Assembly (NCBI GenBank): GCA_000437355.1
Contig: FR899750.1
Location: 1 to 27,057, forward strand
Length of the DNA: 27,057 bases
From: Firmicutes bacterium CAG:460
GTDB taxonomy: Bacteria > Bacillota_I > Bacilli_A > RF39 > UBA660
Direction of reading: 5' to 3'
The notes under the pieces were generated by a model. That model did not search any database. It saw only the letters and a program-made list of their open reading frames with translations, and had not been told where the DNA came from. The position numbers and the translations under genes are program-made. Positions 1 to 7,882 of this stretch are shown here, piece after piece; within the stretch, counting starts at the first letter, position 1, and each line of letters begins with the position of its first letter.

Positions 1-39
1 CCCTGCCAAGCATTTGTTCACTTTTAGCGGTTTATATAT

Positions 40-64
40 AGCTAGCAAAATTGCTAGCTTTTTT
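40..64 (+). terminator. Rho-independent terminator of an upstream unit
   Basis: Inverted repeat AGCTAGCAA (40-48) and TTGCTAGCT (51-59) followed by a run of six T (59-64). The T-run lies on the plus-strand side only, so it ends transcription entering from the left. The gene it serves lies outside the window; bases 1-39 are too short to assign a frame. The minus-strand restriction gene converges on it. Confidence 0.75.
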
Positions 65-1438
65 CTATAGAAATTCTTTTAAAATTTCTTCTAAATATTT
101 GTTATTTAACCAAAAACAATGTTTAGTATAACTAGTTGCTCCGGTTAAGTTATCTTTAACTGGTAATTTTAGTGTATCATCAGAATTTTGGGCATGAGGT
201 CTTACATGACTAATTTTATTATCACTAATTTTAGTAAAGTTTGTTATTCTTCGCCCTCTTTTATCAATGTGATTAACAATATTTCCAGATTTTATTACTT
301 CGTTAGTCTTGCTCCATACTTCTTTAATGTCTTTATCTACTATTGATTGAGGCATATTCCATAGTTTTATACCTTGAAAAACATAATCGTTTTTATCTTT
401 TTTGAAAAGAAAAAACATATATTTGGTATTTTCAAATTCTTCTTTAATTTGAGATGTTTCCCAGGTTTCATTAGCAATACTTTCAAAACTAAAGTATGGA
501 AATGGCATTGATTCTTTTATTCTCCCATTTTCTTCAATGCGTATTGTTCGAGGAATAATATTGGCTTTTTGAAATTCATCGGTGTTTCTAAGATTTGATT
601 TAACATTGAACATTCTTGAAATAATCATACTATTTAAGCTTTTTGAAGTTGATTTAATATGTAATTCTTCCATTAATTCTTTTTGAGTTTTTCCTTTATA
701 TTTATTTATAACATTTTCTATGAATTCATTAAATGTAACATTGTTGTTTTTTAGTACTTTTTCAACATCTTCACAATTACCTATATATTTTCTAACCAAT
801 ATTGTCATATAAGATTGTCTTAGGGAAAATGCTCTTTGTCTTGCTTTGATGTTTGAAAATGGTTGTTCTTTTAATGGTGTATTTTTATTTCCTTTAGTGC
901 ATGCTCCGAGATACATAGTATCAGATTCTGATAATTCATGAGCTTTTCCTTCTTTTATTTTGTTTATTATATATTCATAATCTTTTTTAATTATTTCCAA
1001 ATCTTCTTCTGGATAAGTATATAAAATTTCATGAGTTATAATTTGGTCTTCTTTAGGAATACTGTTTTTTGCTAGATACCAAATTATTTGGAGGCATTTA
1101 TTCTTTTTCCAAAAAGAACTAGTTTCAAATGTATTTTTATATTCTTCTTTAAAATTAATATGATTTAAAGATAATCTTTCTTTTGCACTGAGGGTGCCAT
1201 TTTTGTTTCTGATATAAGGAGTTACTTTTAGTTCAATTCCAGCTTCTTTAAAGTCTGCTTCAGCATTTGAATTTATTTCATAACCATAAAGGTCTGTTTC
1301 AAGAAGTTGACCAAATCTGCCTTTGTTGGAAGTTTTTTCATTAGAACTTTCTGTTCTTCTTTTTAATTCTTTGAATGTTTTACCAATAGCACTTTTTGTT
1401 AAAGCTTGTACTTCTTCTTTGGTATAAATTTTTTTCAT
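65..1438 (-). CDS. Sau3AI/MutH-family type II restriction endonuclease
   Basis: A 457-residue protein resembling the Sau3AI family, which cuts unmethylated GATC and carries two MutH-like domains. The N-terminal domain has the MutH-type catalytic set with family spacing: Glu47 (in GQLLE), Asp62, Glu69 and Lys71 (in EADFKEAGIELK). The C-terminal half (about 240-457) looks like the second, catalytically silent MutH-like DNA-binding domain, with the conserved stretches MPFPYFSFE and YMFFLFKKDKNDYVFQGIKLW. Length is close to that of Sau3AI. The start is preceded by AAAGGAGGA at good spacing. It is divergent from a C5 cytosine methyltransferase, as expected for a restriction-modification pair. The family call is strong. 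GATC specificity is inferred from the family and is not visible in the sequence. The gene ends in TAG. Confidence 0.88.
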   Translation of the reverse strand: MKKIYTKEEVQALTKSAIGKTFKELKRRTESSNEKTSNKGRFGQLLETDLYGYEINSNAEADFKEAGIELKVTPYIRNKNGTLSAKERLSLNHINFKEEYKNTFETSSFWKKNKCLQIIWYLAKNSIPKEDQIITHEILYTYPEEDLEIIKKDYEYIINKIKEGKAHELSESDTMYLGACTKGNKNTPLKEQPFSNIKARQRAFSLRQSYMTILVRKYIGNCEDVEKVLKNNNVTFNEFIENVINKYKGKTQKELMEELHIKSTSKSLNSMIISRMFNVKSNLRNTDEFQKANIIPRTIRIEENGRIKESMPFPYFSFESIANETWETSQIKEEFENTKYMFFLFKKDKNDYVFQGIKLWNMPQSIVDKDIKEVWSKTNEVIKSGNIVNHIDKRGRRITNFTKISDNKISHVRPHAQNSDDTLKLPVKDNLTGATSYTKHCFWLNNKYLEEILKEFL

Positions 1439-1498
1439 GAATCCTCCTTTTGATCTTGTTTTTTTTGTAAATTTGTTATAAAATTAATAGGTAAGTAC

Positions 1499-1565
1499 TT
1501 GATCTTTGCACTTATTTACATTATAATATAAATGTTTCTAAATAACAATTGCTTGGAGGTAGTTT
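1499..1565 (+). promoter_or_regulatory. Methyltransferase promoter with a GATC site in the -35
   Basis: TTGATC (1499-1504), 17 bases, TATAAT (1522-1527), then GGAGGT (1555-1560) five bases before the ATG at 1566. The -35 hexamer contains GATC, the likely target of this restriction-modification system. A second GATC (1452-1455) lies in the leader of the divergent endonuclease gene. No clear promoter for the endonuclease was found in the 127-base gap. Confidence 0.7.
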
Positions 1566-2807
1566 ATGGAAAAAACAGTTGTAGAATTATTTGCTGGTGT
1601 AGGTGGATTTAGATGTGGCTTAAATAATGTTTCATTAGTTAATAATAAAACTGTTGAAGATGGCAATTGGAATTTTGTGTGGGCTAATCAGTGGGAACCG
1701 GCTACAAAATCACAAGAAGCTTTTTTCTGTTATACAAAAAGGTTTGGTGAAAATGATGCAAGTAATGTTGATATATTTAAAGTTAATAAAAGAGAAATTC
1801 CTAATCATACTCTTTTAGTTGGGGGCTTTCCTTGTCAAGATTATTCTGTTGCTCAGACTCTTGCAAATAGTAAGGGGATTGAAGGTAAAAAGGGTGTTTT
1901 ATGGTGGGCAATAAATGACATTTTAAAGATTAAAAAGCCACCATTTGTGTTTTTGGAAAATGTTGATAGATTGTTGTTATCACCAGCTAAACAAAGAGGA
2001 AGGGATTTTGGAATAATTTTAAGAAGCTTTTTTGATAATGGCTATGGAGTAGAATGGCGTGTTATAAATGCTGCGGATTATGGAATGCCTCAGAAAAGAA
2101 GAAGAGTTTATATTATTGCTTTTCATAAAAGTACTAAATACTATAAAAAAATGAAAAAGAAAGATATAAAAGATATTATAAATAAGGATGGAATTTTTGC
2201 TAAAAGTTTTAAGATAAAAGATAGTGATAGTGAAATAGTATCTACTAATGTAAGAAAAGATACTTATGAAAATTTAATTGATGTAAATAATAATTTTAAA
2301 ATGGAATTTTTAAATGCTGGAGTTATGATTGATGGTAATATATTTACAACTAAAGTTGAAAGTGATTGTAATAAGTTGTATCCTTTAAAAAATATTAGAG
2401 AAAAAGATGATGTTTTAGAAAAGTATTTTTTAACTGATGAAAAAATAGAAAAATTTAAATATTTAAAAGGAAGTAAAAGAATACCTAGAGTTAAACCAAA
2501 TGGGGAAGCGTATTTATATTCTGAAGGTTCGATGCCTTTTCCTGATAATTTGGATAGTCCAGCTAGAACAATGTTAACATCAGAATCTGGTATTAGTCGT
2601 TCAACTCATGTTATAGAAGATTATAAAACAAATAAATTAAGATTTTTAACTCCGGTAGAATGTGAAAGAATTAATGGTTTTCCAGATAATTGGACAAATA
2701 CAGGAATGAGTGATAAGAAAAGATACTTTATGATGGGAAATGCGTTAGTAGTAGAAATTGTTAAAAGAGTTGGTAATGTTTTAGAACAAATTGTCGAAGA
2801 AGAGTAA
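1566..2807 (+). CDS. DNA (cytosine-5) methyltransferase, M.Sau3AI-like
   Basis: A 413-residue C5-cytosine methyltransferase that would protect host DNA from the divergent Sau3AI-like nuclease. The motifs occur in canonical order: motif I ELFAGVGGF (7-15, S-adenosylmethionine binding), motif IV GGFPCQ with catalytic Cys90, motif VI ENV (131-133), motif VIII QKRRR (176-180), then a variable target-recognition region (about 190-355), motif IX RFLTPVECERINGFP (359-373) and motif X GNALV (391-395). It is complete, with no frameshift. The promoter and RBS are described separately, and a terminator overlaps its stop codon, so it appears to be monocistronic. Methylation of the C in GATC is inferred from the nuclease partner; the target-recognition region alone does not prove it. 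Confidence 0.93.
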   Translation: MEKTVVELFAGVGGFRCGLNNVSLVNNKTVEDGNWNFVWANQWEPATKSQEAFFCYTKRFGENDASNVDIFKVNKREIPNHTLLVGGFPCQDYSVAQTLANSKGIEGKKGVLWWAINDILKIKKPPFVFLENVDRLLLSPAKQRGRDFGIILRSFFDNGYGVEWRVINAADYGMPQKRRRVYIIAFHKSTKYYKKMKKKDIKDIINKDGIFAKSFKIKDSDSEIVSTNVRKDTYENLIDVNNNFKMEFLNAGVMIDGNIFTTKVESDCNKLYPLKNIREKDDVLEKYFLTDEKIEKFKYLKGSKRIPRVKPNGEAYLYSEGSMPFPDNLDSPARTMLTSESGISRSTHVIEDYKTNKLRFLTPVECERINGFPDNWTNTGMSDKKRYFMMGNALVVEIVKRVGNVLEQIVEEE

Positions 2808-2831
2808 ATTAGCTTTACATCTTCTTTTTTT
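2797..2831 (+). terminator. Terminator after the methyltransferase
   Basis: A 12-bp stem (5' arm 2797-2808, 3' arm 2814-2826 with one bulged base), a five-base loop TTAGC and a T-run at 2825-2831. The 5' arm includes the TAA stop. The 3' arm also holds the TTTACA used as the -35 of the next gene. Confidence 0.85.
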
Positions 2832-2860
2832 GGTGTTATAATATGTTTCCCTCGGAAGGA
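2814..2860 (+). promoter_or_regulatory. Promoter and RBS of the 151-residue orphan gene
   Basis: TTTACA (2814-2819), 17 bases, TATAAT (2837-2842), followed by GGAAGGA (2854-2860) eight bases before the ATG at 2869. The -35 lies inside the preceding terminator stem. Confidence 0.75.
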
Positions 2861-2868
2861 ATGGTATT

Positions 2869-3324
2869 ATGAGAGATATAATAAGTTGTTATATTAATTT
2901 ATCTAATAATGATTTATCACTAGTTTTACATTGTAGATTAAGAGAATTTTATGCATATAAAAAGGCTTGTGAAATAGCAATAGAATATTTATATGCAAAT
3001 AATTATAAAGGTTTAATAGAAATATCTTTAGATAAAAGTAGAGAAAGTATAAGTAAATTAATTACTTTAGCTAATATTAGAATGATTAAACCTGATGTAA
3101 CTGAAGATAGTGTTGATATAAATGTTGATAATGTAATTTTTGTTTTAAGAGAAATTATGTATAATTATATTGGTAGAATAAAAGATTTAGGACATGATTT
3201 ATATAGTGATACACCAGTTTTAGAAAGAGAAGTTGAAATAAATAATTATTTTGATAAATTAATAAATAATTTAAAAGAAAAAGAAGAAGAATTAATATTA
3301 AAAAGAGAAAAGATTTCCAATTAG
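2869..3324 (+). CDS. Hypothetical protein, 151 aa
   Basis: I do not recognise a family. The protein has no signal peptide or membrane segment. It is rich in Ile, Asn, Lys and Glu and is probably mostly helical. The C-terminal third (about 120-151, ending KEKEEELILKREK) is highly charged and could form a coiled coil. The gene has its own near-consensus promoter, a strong RBS and a terminator overlapping its TAG stop, so it is very likely a real single-gene unit. It sits between the restriction-modification pair and the amino acid importer on the same strand. Nothing in the sequence ties it functionally to either side. Confidence 0.75.
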   Translation: MRDIISCYINLSNNDLSLVLHCRLREFYAYKKACEIAIEYLYANNYKGLIEISLDKSRESISKLITLANIRMIKPDVTEDSVDINVDNVIFVLREIMYNYIGRIKDLGHDLYSDTPVLEREVEINNYFDKLINNLKEKEEELILKREKISN

Positions 3325-3340
3325 GAAATTTTTTTCTTTT
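3309..3340 (+). terminator. Terminator after the orphan gene
   Basis: Stem AAAGATTTCC (3309-3318) with GGAAATTTTT (3324-3333), one G-T pair, loop AATTA, then T-rich sequence. It overlaps the TAG stop of the orphan gene. Confidence 0.7.
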
Positions 3341-3383
3341 AATTAGAGAAAAATAATGCTATAATTAATTTAAGATAGAGGTG
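3337..3383 (+). promoter_or_regulatory. Probable promoter and RBS of the amino acid importer
   Basis: A perfect TATAAT at 3360-3365 with a weak -35 (TTTTAA, 3337-3342) at 17-base spacing. The RBS GAGGTG (3378-3383) lies four bases before the ATG at 3388. Confidence 0.55.
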
Positions 3384-3387
3384 TGAT

Positions 3388-4107
3388 ATGAAAAAGGTTA
3401 TTATATTAATAATGTTGTTAATTATATTAGGGGGATGTAAGAAAAATACTAATGAACTTATAATGGTTACAGAAGCTGGATTTGCTCCATATGAATATTA
3501 TGATGGAGGAGAAATTGTTGGGGTAGATGTTGATATAGCTAAAGAAATTGCTAAATATTTAGGTAAAACTTTAGTAGTTAAAGACATTGCTTTTGATTCA
3601 ATTATTAATGAAGTTAAAGCTGGTAAAGCTGATTTTGGTGCTGCTGGTATTAGTTATAGTGATGATAGAGCTAAAAATGTGGATTTTTCTATTAATTATT
3701 CTGTAAGTAAACAAGTAGTTATTGTAAGTAATAATAGTAATATTAATAATGTAAATAATATAAGTAATAAAAAAATAGCTGTTCAACTTGGAAGTATTGC
3801 AGATACTTTTGTTACTGAAAATTTTAAGAATGCAAGTATTGTAAGACAAAAGAAATATTTAGCAGCGATTGAAGATTTAAAAGTAGGTAAGGTAGATTGT
3901 GTAGTTATGGATGAACTTCCTGCTAAAGAAATTGTTGCAAGTAATAGTGGTATTAAAATACTTGATGGAAGTCTAACTAATGATTCATATGGAATGGTTG
4001 TTAAAAAAGGTAATAAAGAATTATTAGATGCAATTAATACTGTTTTAGAAAAGTTAAAAAATGAAGGTAAAATTGATGAATATATAATTAATCATACTGA
4101 AAAATAG
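3388..4107 (+). CDS. Polar amino acid ABC transporter substrate-binding lipoprotein
   Basis: A 239-residue extracellular solute-binding protein, family 3, which captures a polar or charged amino acid outside the membrane and delivers it to the permease encoded next. The N-terminus is a lipoprotein signal: basic MKK, a hydrophobic run, and the lipobox LGGC with Cys17 as the predicted lipidated residue. Family-typical segments follow: TEAGFAPYEYYDGGEIVGVDVDI near the N-terminus, and the AGKADFGAAGISYSDDRAK region that lines the ligand cleft. The exact substrate cannot be read from sequence. The arginine deiminase operon downstream makes arginine a reasonable guess, but cystine, glutamine or lysine/histidine are possible. 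Seven bases separate it from the permease gene. Confidence 0.88.
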   Translation: MKKVIILIMLLIILGGCKKNTNELIMVTEAGFAPYEYYDGGEIVGVDVDIAKEIAKYLGKTLVVKDIAFDSIINEVKAGKADFGAAGISYSDDRAKNVDFSINYSVSKQVVIVSNNSNINNVNNISNKKIAVQLGSIADTFVTENFKNASIVRQKKYLAAIEDLKVGKVDCVVMDELPAKEIVASNSGIKILDGSLTNDSYGMVVKKGNKELLDAINTVLEKLKNEGKIDEYIINHTEK

Positions 4108-4114
4108 GTGAATT

Positions 4115-4792
4115 ATGGTAGAGAAATTTTATGATAGTTTTATTTATGATGGAAGATATAAATATATTTTTGAAGGGTTATTTAATACTTTAATTATTGC
4201 TTTATTTGCTTGTTTAATTGGGGTTTTTATAGGAATTCTTATAGCAATTGTTAGACACAATCATGATACAAATGGTAAATTAAAGATATTAAATAAATTA
4301 GTTACATGGTATGTAAATGTTGTAAGAGGAACACCGGTGTTGTTACAATTAATGATTATTTATTATGTTATATTTAAGTCTGTTGATATTAGTATAGTTA
4401 TTGTGGGGATTTTAGCTTTTGGACTTAATTCTGGAGCTTATGTATCGGAAATTATTAGGTCTGGTATTAATTCAATTGATAAAGGTCAAATGGAAGCTGG
4501 ATTATCTTTAGGACTTAATTATCGAAAAGTTATGAGATATATTATTATGCCTCAAGGGATTAGAAATGTTATGCCTGCTTTAGGAAACGAATTTATTACA
4601 TTAATTAAAGAAACTTCAGCGGGGGCTTATATAGGTATTATGGAACTTACAAAAGCAAGTGATATTATTGCATCAAGAACTTATGATTATTTCTTTCCTT
4701 TGATAATTATTGCATTAATATATTTGGTTATTACTTTGGGATTAACTAAATTCGTTAATAAAATGGAGGTAGGACTAAATGCTAAGTGTTAA
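4115..4792 (+). CDS. Polar amino acid ABC transporter permease (HisM/GlnP family)
   Basis: A 225-residue inner-membrane permease of the His/Glu/Gln/Arg/opine family. Hydrophobic segments occur near residues 20-45, 65-90, 90-110 and 190-215. The cytoplasmic EAA loop that contacts the ATPase is clear: EAGLSLGLNYRKVMRYIIMP, then Gln-Gly. The N-terminal sequence leading to GLFNTLIIAL is typical for the family. It works with the preceding lipoprotein and the following ATPase; as the only permease gene here, it probably forms a homodimer. Its last 14 bases overlap the ATPase gene, suggesting translational coupling. Confidence 0.92.
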   Translation: MVEKFYDSFIYDGRYKYIFEGLFNTLIIALFACLIGVFIGILIAIVRHNHDTNGKLKILNKLVTWYVNVVRGTPVLLQLMIIYYVIFKSVDISIVIVGILAFGLNSGAYVSEIIRSGINSIDKGQMEAGLSLGLNYRKVMRYIIMPQGIRNVMPALGNEFITLIKETSAGAYIGIMELTKASDIIASRTYDYFFPLIIIALIYLVITLGLTKFVNKMEVGLNAKC

Positions 4793-5501
4793 ACATTTGA
4801 AAAAGAATTTTGGTAAAAATACAGTTTTAAAAGATATTAGTTTTGATGTTAGTGTTGGAGATATTATAGCAATTGTTGGTCCTTCAGGAAGTGGAAAAAG
4901 TACATTGCTAAGATGTCTTAATATGATTGAAGTACCTAGTAGTGGTAAAATAATTTTTGAAGGAACTAATTTGGTAGATAAAAATACTAATTTGCCTTTA
5001 ACTCGTCAAAAAATTGGAATGGTTTTTCAACAATTTAATTTGTTTAATCATTTAAGTGTTTTAGATAATTTAATGCTTGCTCCAGTTAAACTTAAAGTTA
5101 TGGGTGAAGGTAGTGCTAAGAGAAAAGCAATGAATCTTTTAGAGAAAATTGGTTTAAAAAATAAGGCATCGAGTTATCCATCAAGTTTATCTGGTGGTCA
5201 AAAACAAAGAGTAGCAATAGTTAGAACTTTAATGATGGACCCGGATATTATTTTGTTTGATGAACCAACAAGCGCGCTAGATCCTGAGATGGTTGGAGAA
5301 GTACTTGATTTAATTAAAATGGTTGCTGAAGAAAATAAAACAATGATTATAGTTTCTCATGAAATGAATTTTGTAAAAAATATTGCAACAAGAATATTAT
5401 TTTTAGATAATGGTAAAATATTATTTGATGGAAGTAATAAAGCGTTTTTTAATAATAAAAATGAACGAATAAAAATGTTTTTGCAAAAAGTTGAAAAATA
5501 A
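4779..5501 (+). CDS. Polar amino acid ABC transporter ATP-binding protein (GlnQ-like)
   Basis: A 240-residue ATPase that powers the amino acid importer. All nucleotide-binding motifs are present: Walker A GPSGSGKST (34-42), Q-loop Gln84, signature LSGGQ (137-141), Walker B ILFDE (158-162) with catalytic Glu162, D-loop SALD and H-loop His194. Length and motif order are normal for the GlnQ/HisP class. Its start lies inside the permease gene, preceded by ATGGAGGTAGG. No obvious terminator follows. The next promoter begins two bases after its stop codon, so read-through into the arginine deiminase operon is possible. Confidence 0.94.
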   Translation: MLSVKHLKKNFGKNTVLKDISFDVSVGDIIAIVGPSGSGKSTLLRCLNMIEVPSSGKIIFEGTNLVDKNTNLPLTRQKIGMVFQQFNLFNHLSVLDNLMLAPVKLKVMGEGSAKRKAMNLLEKIGLKNKASSYPSSLSGGQKQRVAIVRTLMMDPDIILFDEPTSALDPEMVGEVLDLIKMVAEENKTMIIVSHEMNFVKNIATRILFLDNGKILFDGSNKAFFNNKNERIKMFLQKVEK

Positions 5502-5550
5502 AATTGCAATTGATTATATTGTTTGGTATAATTTAATAGAGAATAAGGAG
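5502..5550 (+). promoter_or_regulatory. Promoter and RBS of the arginine deiminase operon
   Basis: TTGCAA (5504-5509), 17 bases, TATAAT (5527-5532), with TG at -15/-14 (5524-5525) making an extended -10. AAGGAG (5545-5550) lies ten bases before the ATG at 5561. The -35 is embedded in the perfect 10-base palindrome AATTGCAATT (5502-5511), a possible operator. Confidence 0.8.
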
Positions 5551-5560
5551 AGGATTTTAG

Positions 5561-7882
5561 ATGAATGCAATTAATGTTAGAAGTGAAATTGGTCCACTTA
5601 AAAAAGTGCTTTTGCATAGACCTGGAAATGAACTTTTAAATTTAACACCAGATTCATTAAGTAGATTATTATTTGATGATATTCCTTTTTTACCTGATGC
5701 TCAAGCTGAACATGATGAGTTTGCTAGAGCTTTAAAAGAAAATGGAATTGAAGTTGTTTATTTAGAAGATTTAATGGCTAGTGTACTTGAAATAAGTGAT
5801 GAAATTGAAGATAAATTTATTAGACAATTTATCTATGAAGCTGGTATAACAACACCAAAATATAAAAATTTAGTTTTTGATTATTTAAAGAGTTTTAATA
5901 ATAAAAAAGAACTTGTATTAAAAACTATGGAAGGTATAAAAATTGAAGAAATAAGTAGAGCAAAAAGGAACGTTGAAAAATCTTTAGTTGACTTAGTTAG
6001 TGAAGAATCTGAGTTTTTAGCTGACCCAATGCCAAATCTTTATTTTACTAGAGACCCATTTGCTAGTGCAGGTAATGGGGTAATTTTAAATAAAATGTAT
6101 TCTGTTACAAGAAATAGAGAAACAATTTATGCAGAATATATATTTAATTATCATCCTGATTTTAAAGATAAATTAGATAAATATTATGATAGATATTTAC
6201 CATATCATATTGAGGGTGGGGATGTTCTTAATTTAAATAGTCATACTCTTGCTGTTGGTATTTCACAAAGAACTGAAGCTGCAGCGATTGATGAACTAGC
6301 TAAGAATTGTTTTAAAGACCCAAATTGTAAGATTGATACAATTTTAGCTTTTAATATACCTGAATCTCGTGCTTTCATGCACTTAGATACAGTATTTACT
6401 CAAATTGATTATGATAAATTTACATATCATCCAGGTATTATGGATACCCTTCAAGTTTTTGAAATAACTGAAGGGGATATTCCAGATTCTGATGAAGACT
6501 TAAATGTTGTGGAAGTAAATGGTTCATTAGAAAGTATTTTAGAAAAATATTTAGGTAGAGAGATAACTTTAATTCCATGTGCCGGTGGAGAAAAGATTTC
6601 TTCAGAAAGAGAACAATGGAATGATGGAACTAATACATTATGTATTGCTCCAGGTGTAGTTGTTGTTTATGATAGAAATAATATTACTAATAATATTTTA
6701 AGAGAACATGGTATTCATGTAATTGAAGTAAGTAGTGCAGAATTATCTCGTGGTAGAGGTGGCCCTAGATGTATGAGTATGCCACTTGTTCGTGAAGATA
6801 TTGAAGAAGTAACTGTAGAAAAGAATGAAAGTATACCTACAATAAAAATAGAAGATTTTATTAAAATAGAAAATGTTAATAAAGTAGATTTAAGAGGTAG
6901 AAATTTCTTAACATTACTAGATTATACACCAGAAGAAATTAGATATTTATTAGATTTATCTAAAGATTTAAAAGATAAAAAGAGAAATGGTGTAGAACAT
7001 AGATATTTAAAAGGTAAAAATATTGTATTATTATTTGAAAAGACTTCAACTAGAACTAGATGTGCATTTGAAGTTGCTGGAATGGATTTAGGTATGGGTG
7101 TTACTTATTTAGACCCTGGTTCTTCACAAATGGGTAAAAAAGAATCTATTAGTGATACAGCAAAAGTTTTAGGTAGAATGTATGATGGTATTGAATATCG
7201 CGGATTTGACCAAAAGATTGTGGAAGAACTTGCAGAAAATGCTGGCGTTCCAGTTTGGAATGGTTTAACTACAGAATTCCATCCAACACAAATGCTTGCA
7301 GATGTCTTAACTGTTGAAGAAAATTTTGGACATTTAAAAGGTATCAAACTTGTATTTATGGGTGATGCTAGAAATAATGTTGCTAATTCATTAATGGTTG
7401 TATGTGCTAAAATGGGAATGCATTTTGTAGCATGCGGACCAAAGAGTTTATGGCCAAATGAAGAATTAGTAAGTAAATGTATGGAAATTGTTAAAGAAAA
7501 TGGTGGTTCTATATCTATGAATGAAAATGTTATGGAAGCAACAAGAGATGCAGATGTTATTTATACAGATGTATGGGTTTCTATGGGTGAACCAGATGAA
7601 GTATGGAATGAAAGAATTAATTTACTTAAACCTTATCAAGTTAATATGGATGTTATGAATAATGCAAGGCCAGATGCAATATTCTTACATTGCTTACCTT
7701 CATTCCATGATTTAAATACAACAATTGGAAAAGATATATATAGTAAGTTTGGTTTAAAAGAAATGGAAGTTACTGATGAAGTGTTTAACTCATCAAAATC
7801 TAAAGTATTTGATCAAGCTGAAAATAGATTACATACAATAAAAGCTGTAGTTTATGCAACTATGAGGGAAGATAATGAGTAA
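5561..7882 (+). CDS. arcA-arcB: Arginine deiminase-ornithine carbamoyltransferase fusion protein
   Basis: A 773-residue bifunctional enzyme. Residues 1-413 are a complete arginine deiminase (arginine to citrulline plus ammonia). Its active-site set is Asp165 (FTRDPF), Glu218 (HIEGGD), His274 and Asp276 (FMHLDTVFT) and nucleophile Cys404 (GGPRCMSMP), close to the positions known for Pseudomonas ArcA. A charged linker (about 414-440) leads to a complete catabolic ornithine carbamoyltransferase (441-773), which converts citrulline plus phosphate to ornithine plus carbamoyl phosphate. It has STRTR (496-500, carbamoyl-phosphate binding), HPTQ (574-577), Asp670 with the SMG loop (674-676) and HCLP (710-713). 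Between Met407 and Met508 there is no in-frame ATG, GTG or TTG and no stop, so the second domain cannot start separately: this is a true fusion at the sequence level. The gene overlaps carbamate kinase by 8 bases. Fusion of these two enzymes is unusual; they are normally separate genes. Confidence 0.95.
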   Translation: MNAINVRSEIGPLKKVLLHRPGNELLNLTPDSLSRLLFDDIPFLPDAQAEHDEFARALKENGIEVVYLEDLMASVLEISDEIEDKFIRQFIYEAGITTPKYKNLVFDYLKSFNNKKELVLKTMEGIKIEEISRAKRNVEKSLVDLVSEESEFLADPMPNLYFTRDPFASAGNGVILNKMYSVTRNRETIYAEYIFNYHPDFKDKLDKYYDRYLPYHIEGGDVLNLNSHTLAVGISQRTEAAAIDELAKNCFKDPNCKIDTILAFNIPESRAFMHLDTVFTQIDYDKFTYHPGIMDTLQVFEITEGDIPDSDEDLNVVEVNGSLESILEKYLGREITLIPCAGGEKISSEREQWNDGTNTLCIAPGVVVVYDRNNITNNILREHGIHVIEVSSAELSRGRGGPRCMSMPLVREDIEEVTVEKNESIPTIKIEDFIKIENVNKVDLRGRNFLTLLDYTPEEIRYLLDLSKDLKDKKRNGVEHRYLKGKNIVLLFEKTSTRTRCAFEVAGMDLGMGVTYLDPGSSQMGKKESISDTAKVLGRMYDGIEYRGFDQKIVEELAENAGVPVWNGLTTEFHPTQMLADVLTVEENFGHLKGIKLVFMGDARNNVANSLMVVCAKMGMHFVACGPKSLWPNEELVSKCMEIVKENGGSISMNENVMEATRDADVIYTDVWVSMGEPDEVWNERINLLKPYQVNMDVMNNARPDAIFLHCLPSFHDLNTTIGKDIYSKFGLKEMEVTDEVFNSSKSKVFDQAENRLHTIKAVVYATMREDNE

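Noticed and set aside
1..39. Tail of an upstream gene
   Set aside because: All three plus-strand frames are open for part of this stretch and it is too short to choose between them; only the terminator is supportable.
2861..2872. Three-codon mini-gene (ATG GTA TTA TGA) overlapping the start of the orphan gene
   Set aside because: The RBS abuts its ATG with no spacing, so initiation there is unlikely; coincidence is the simpler reading.
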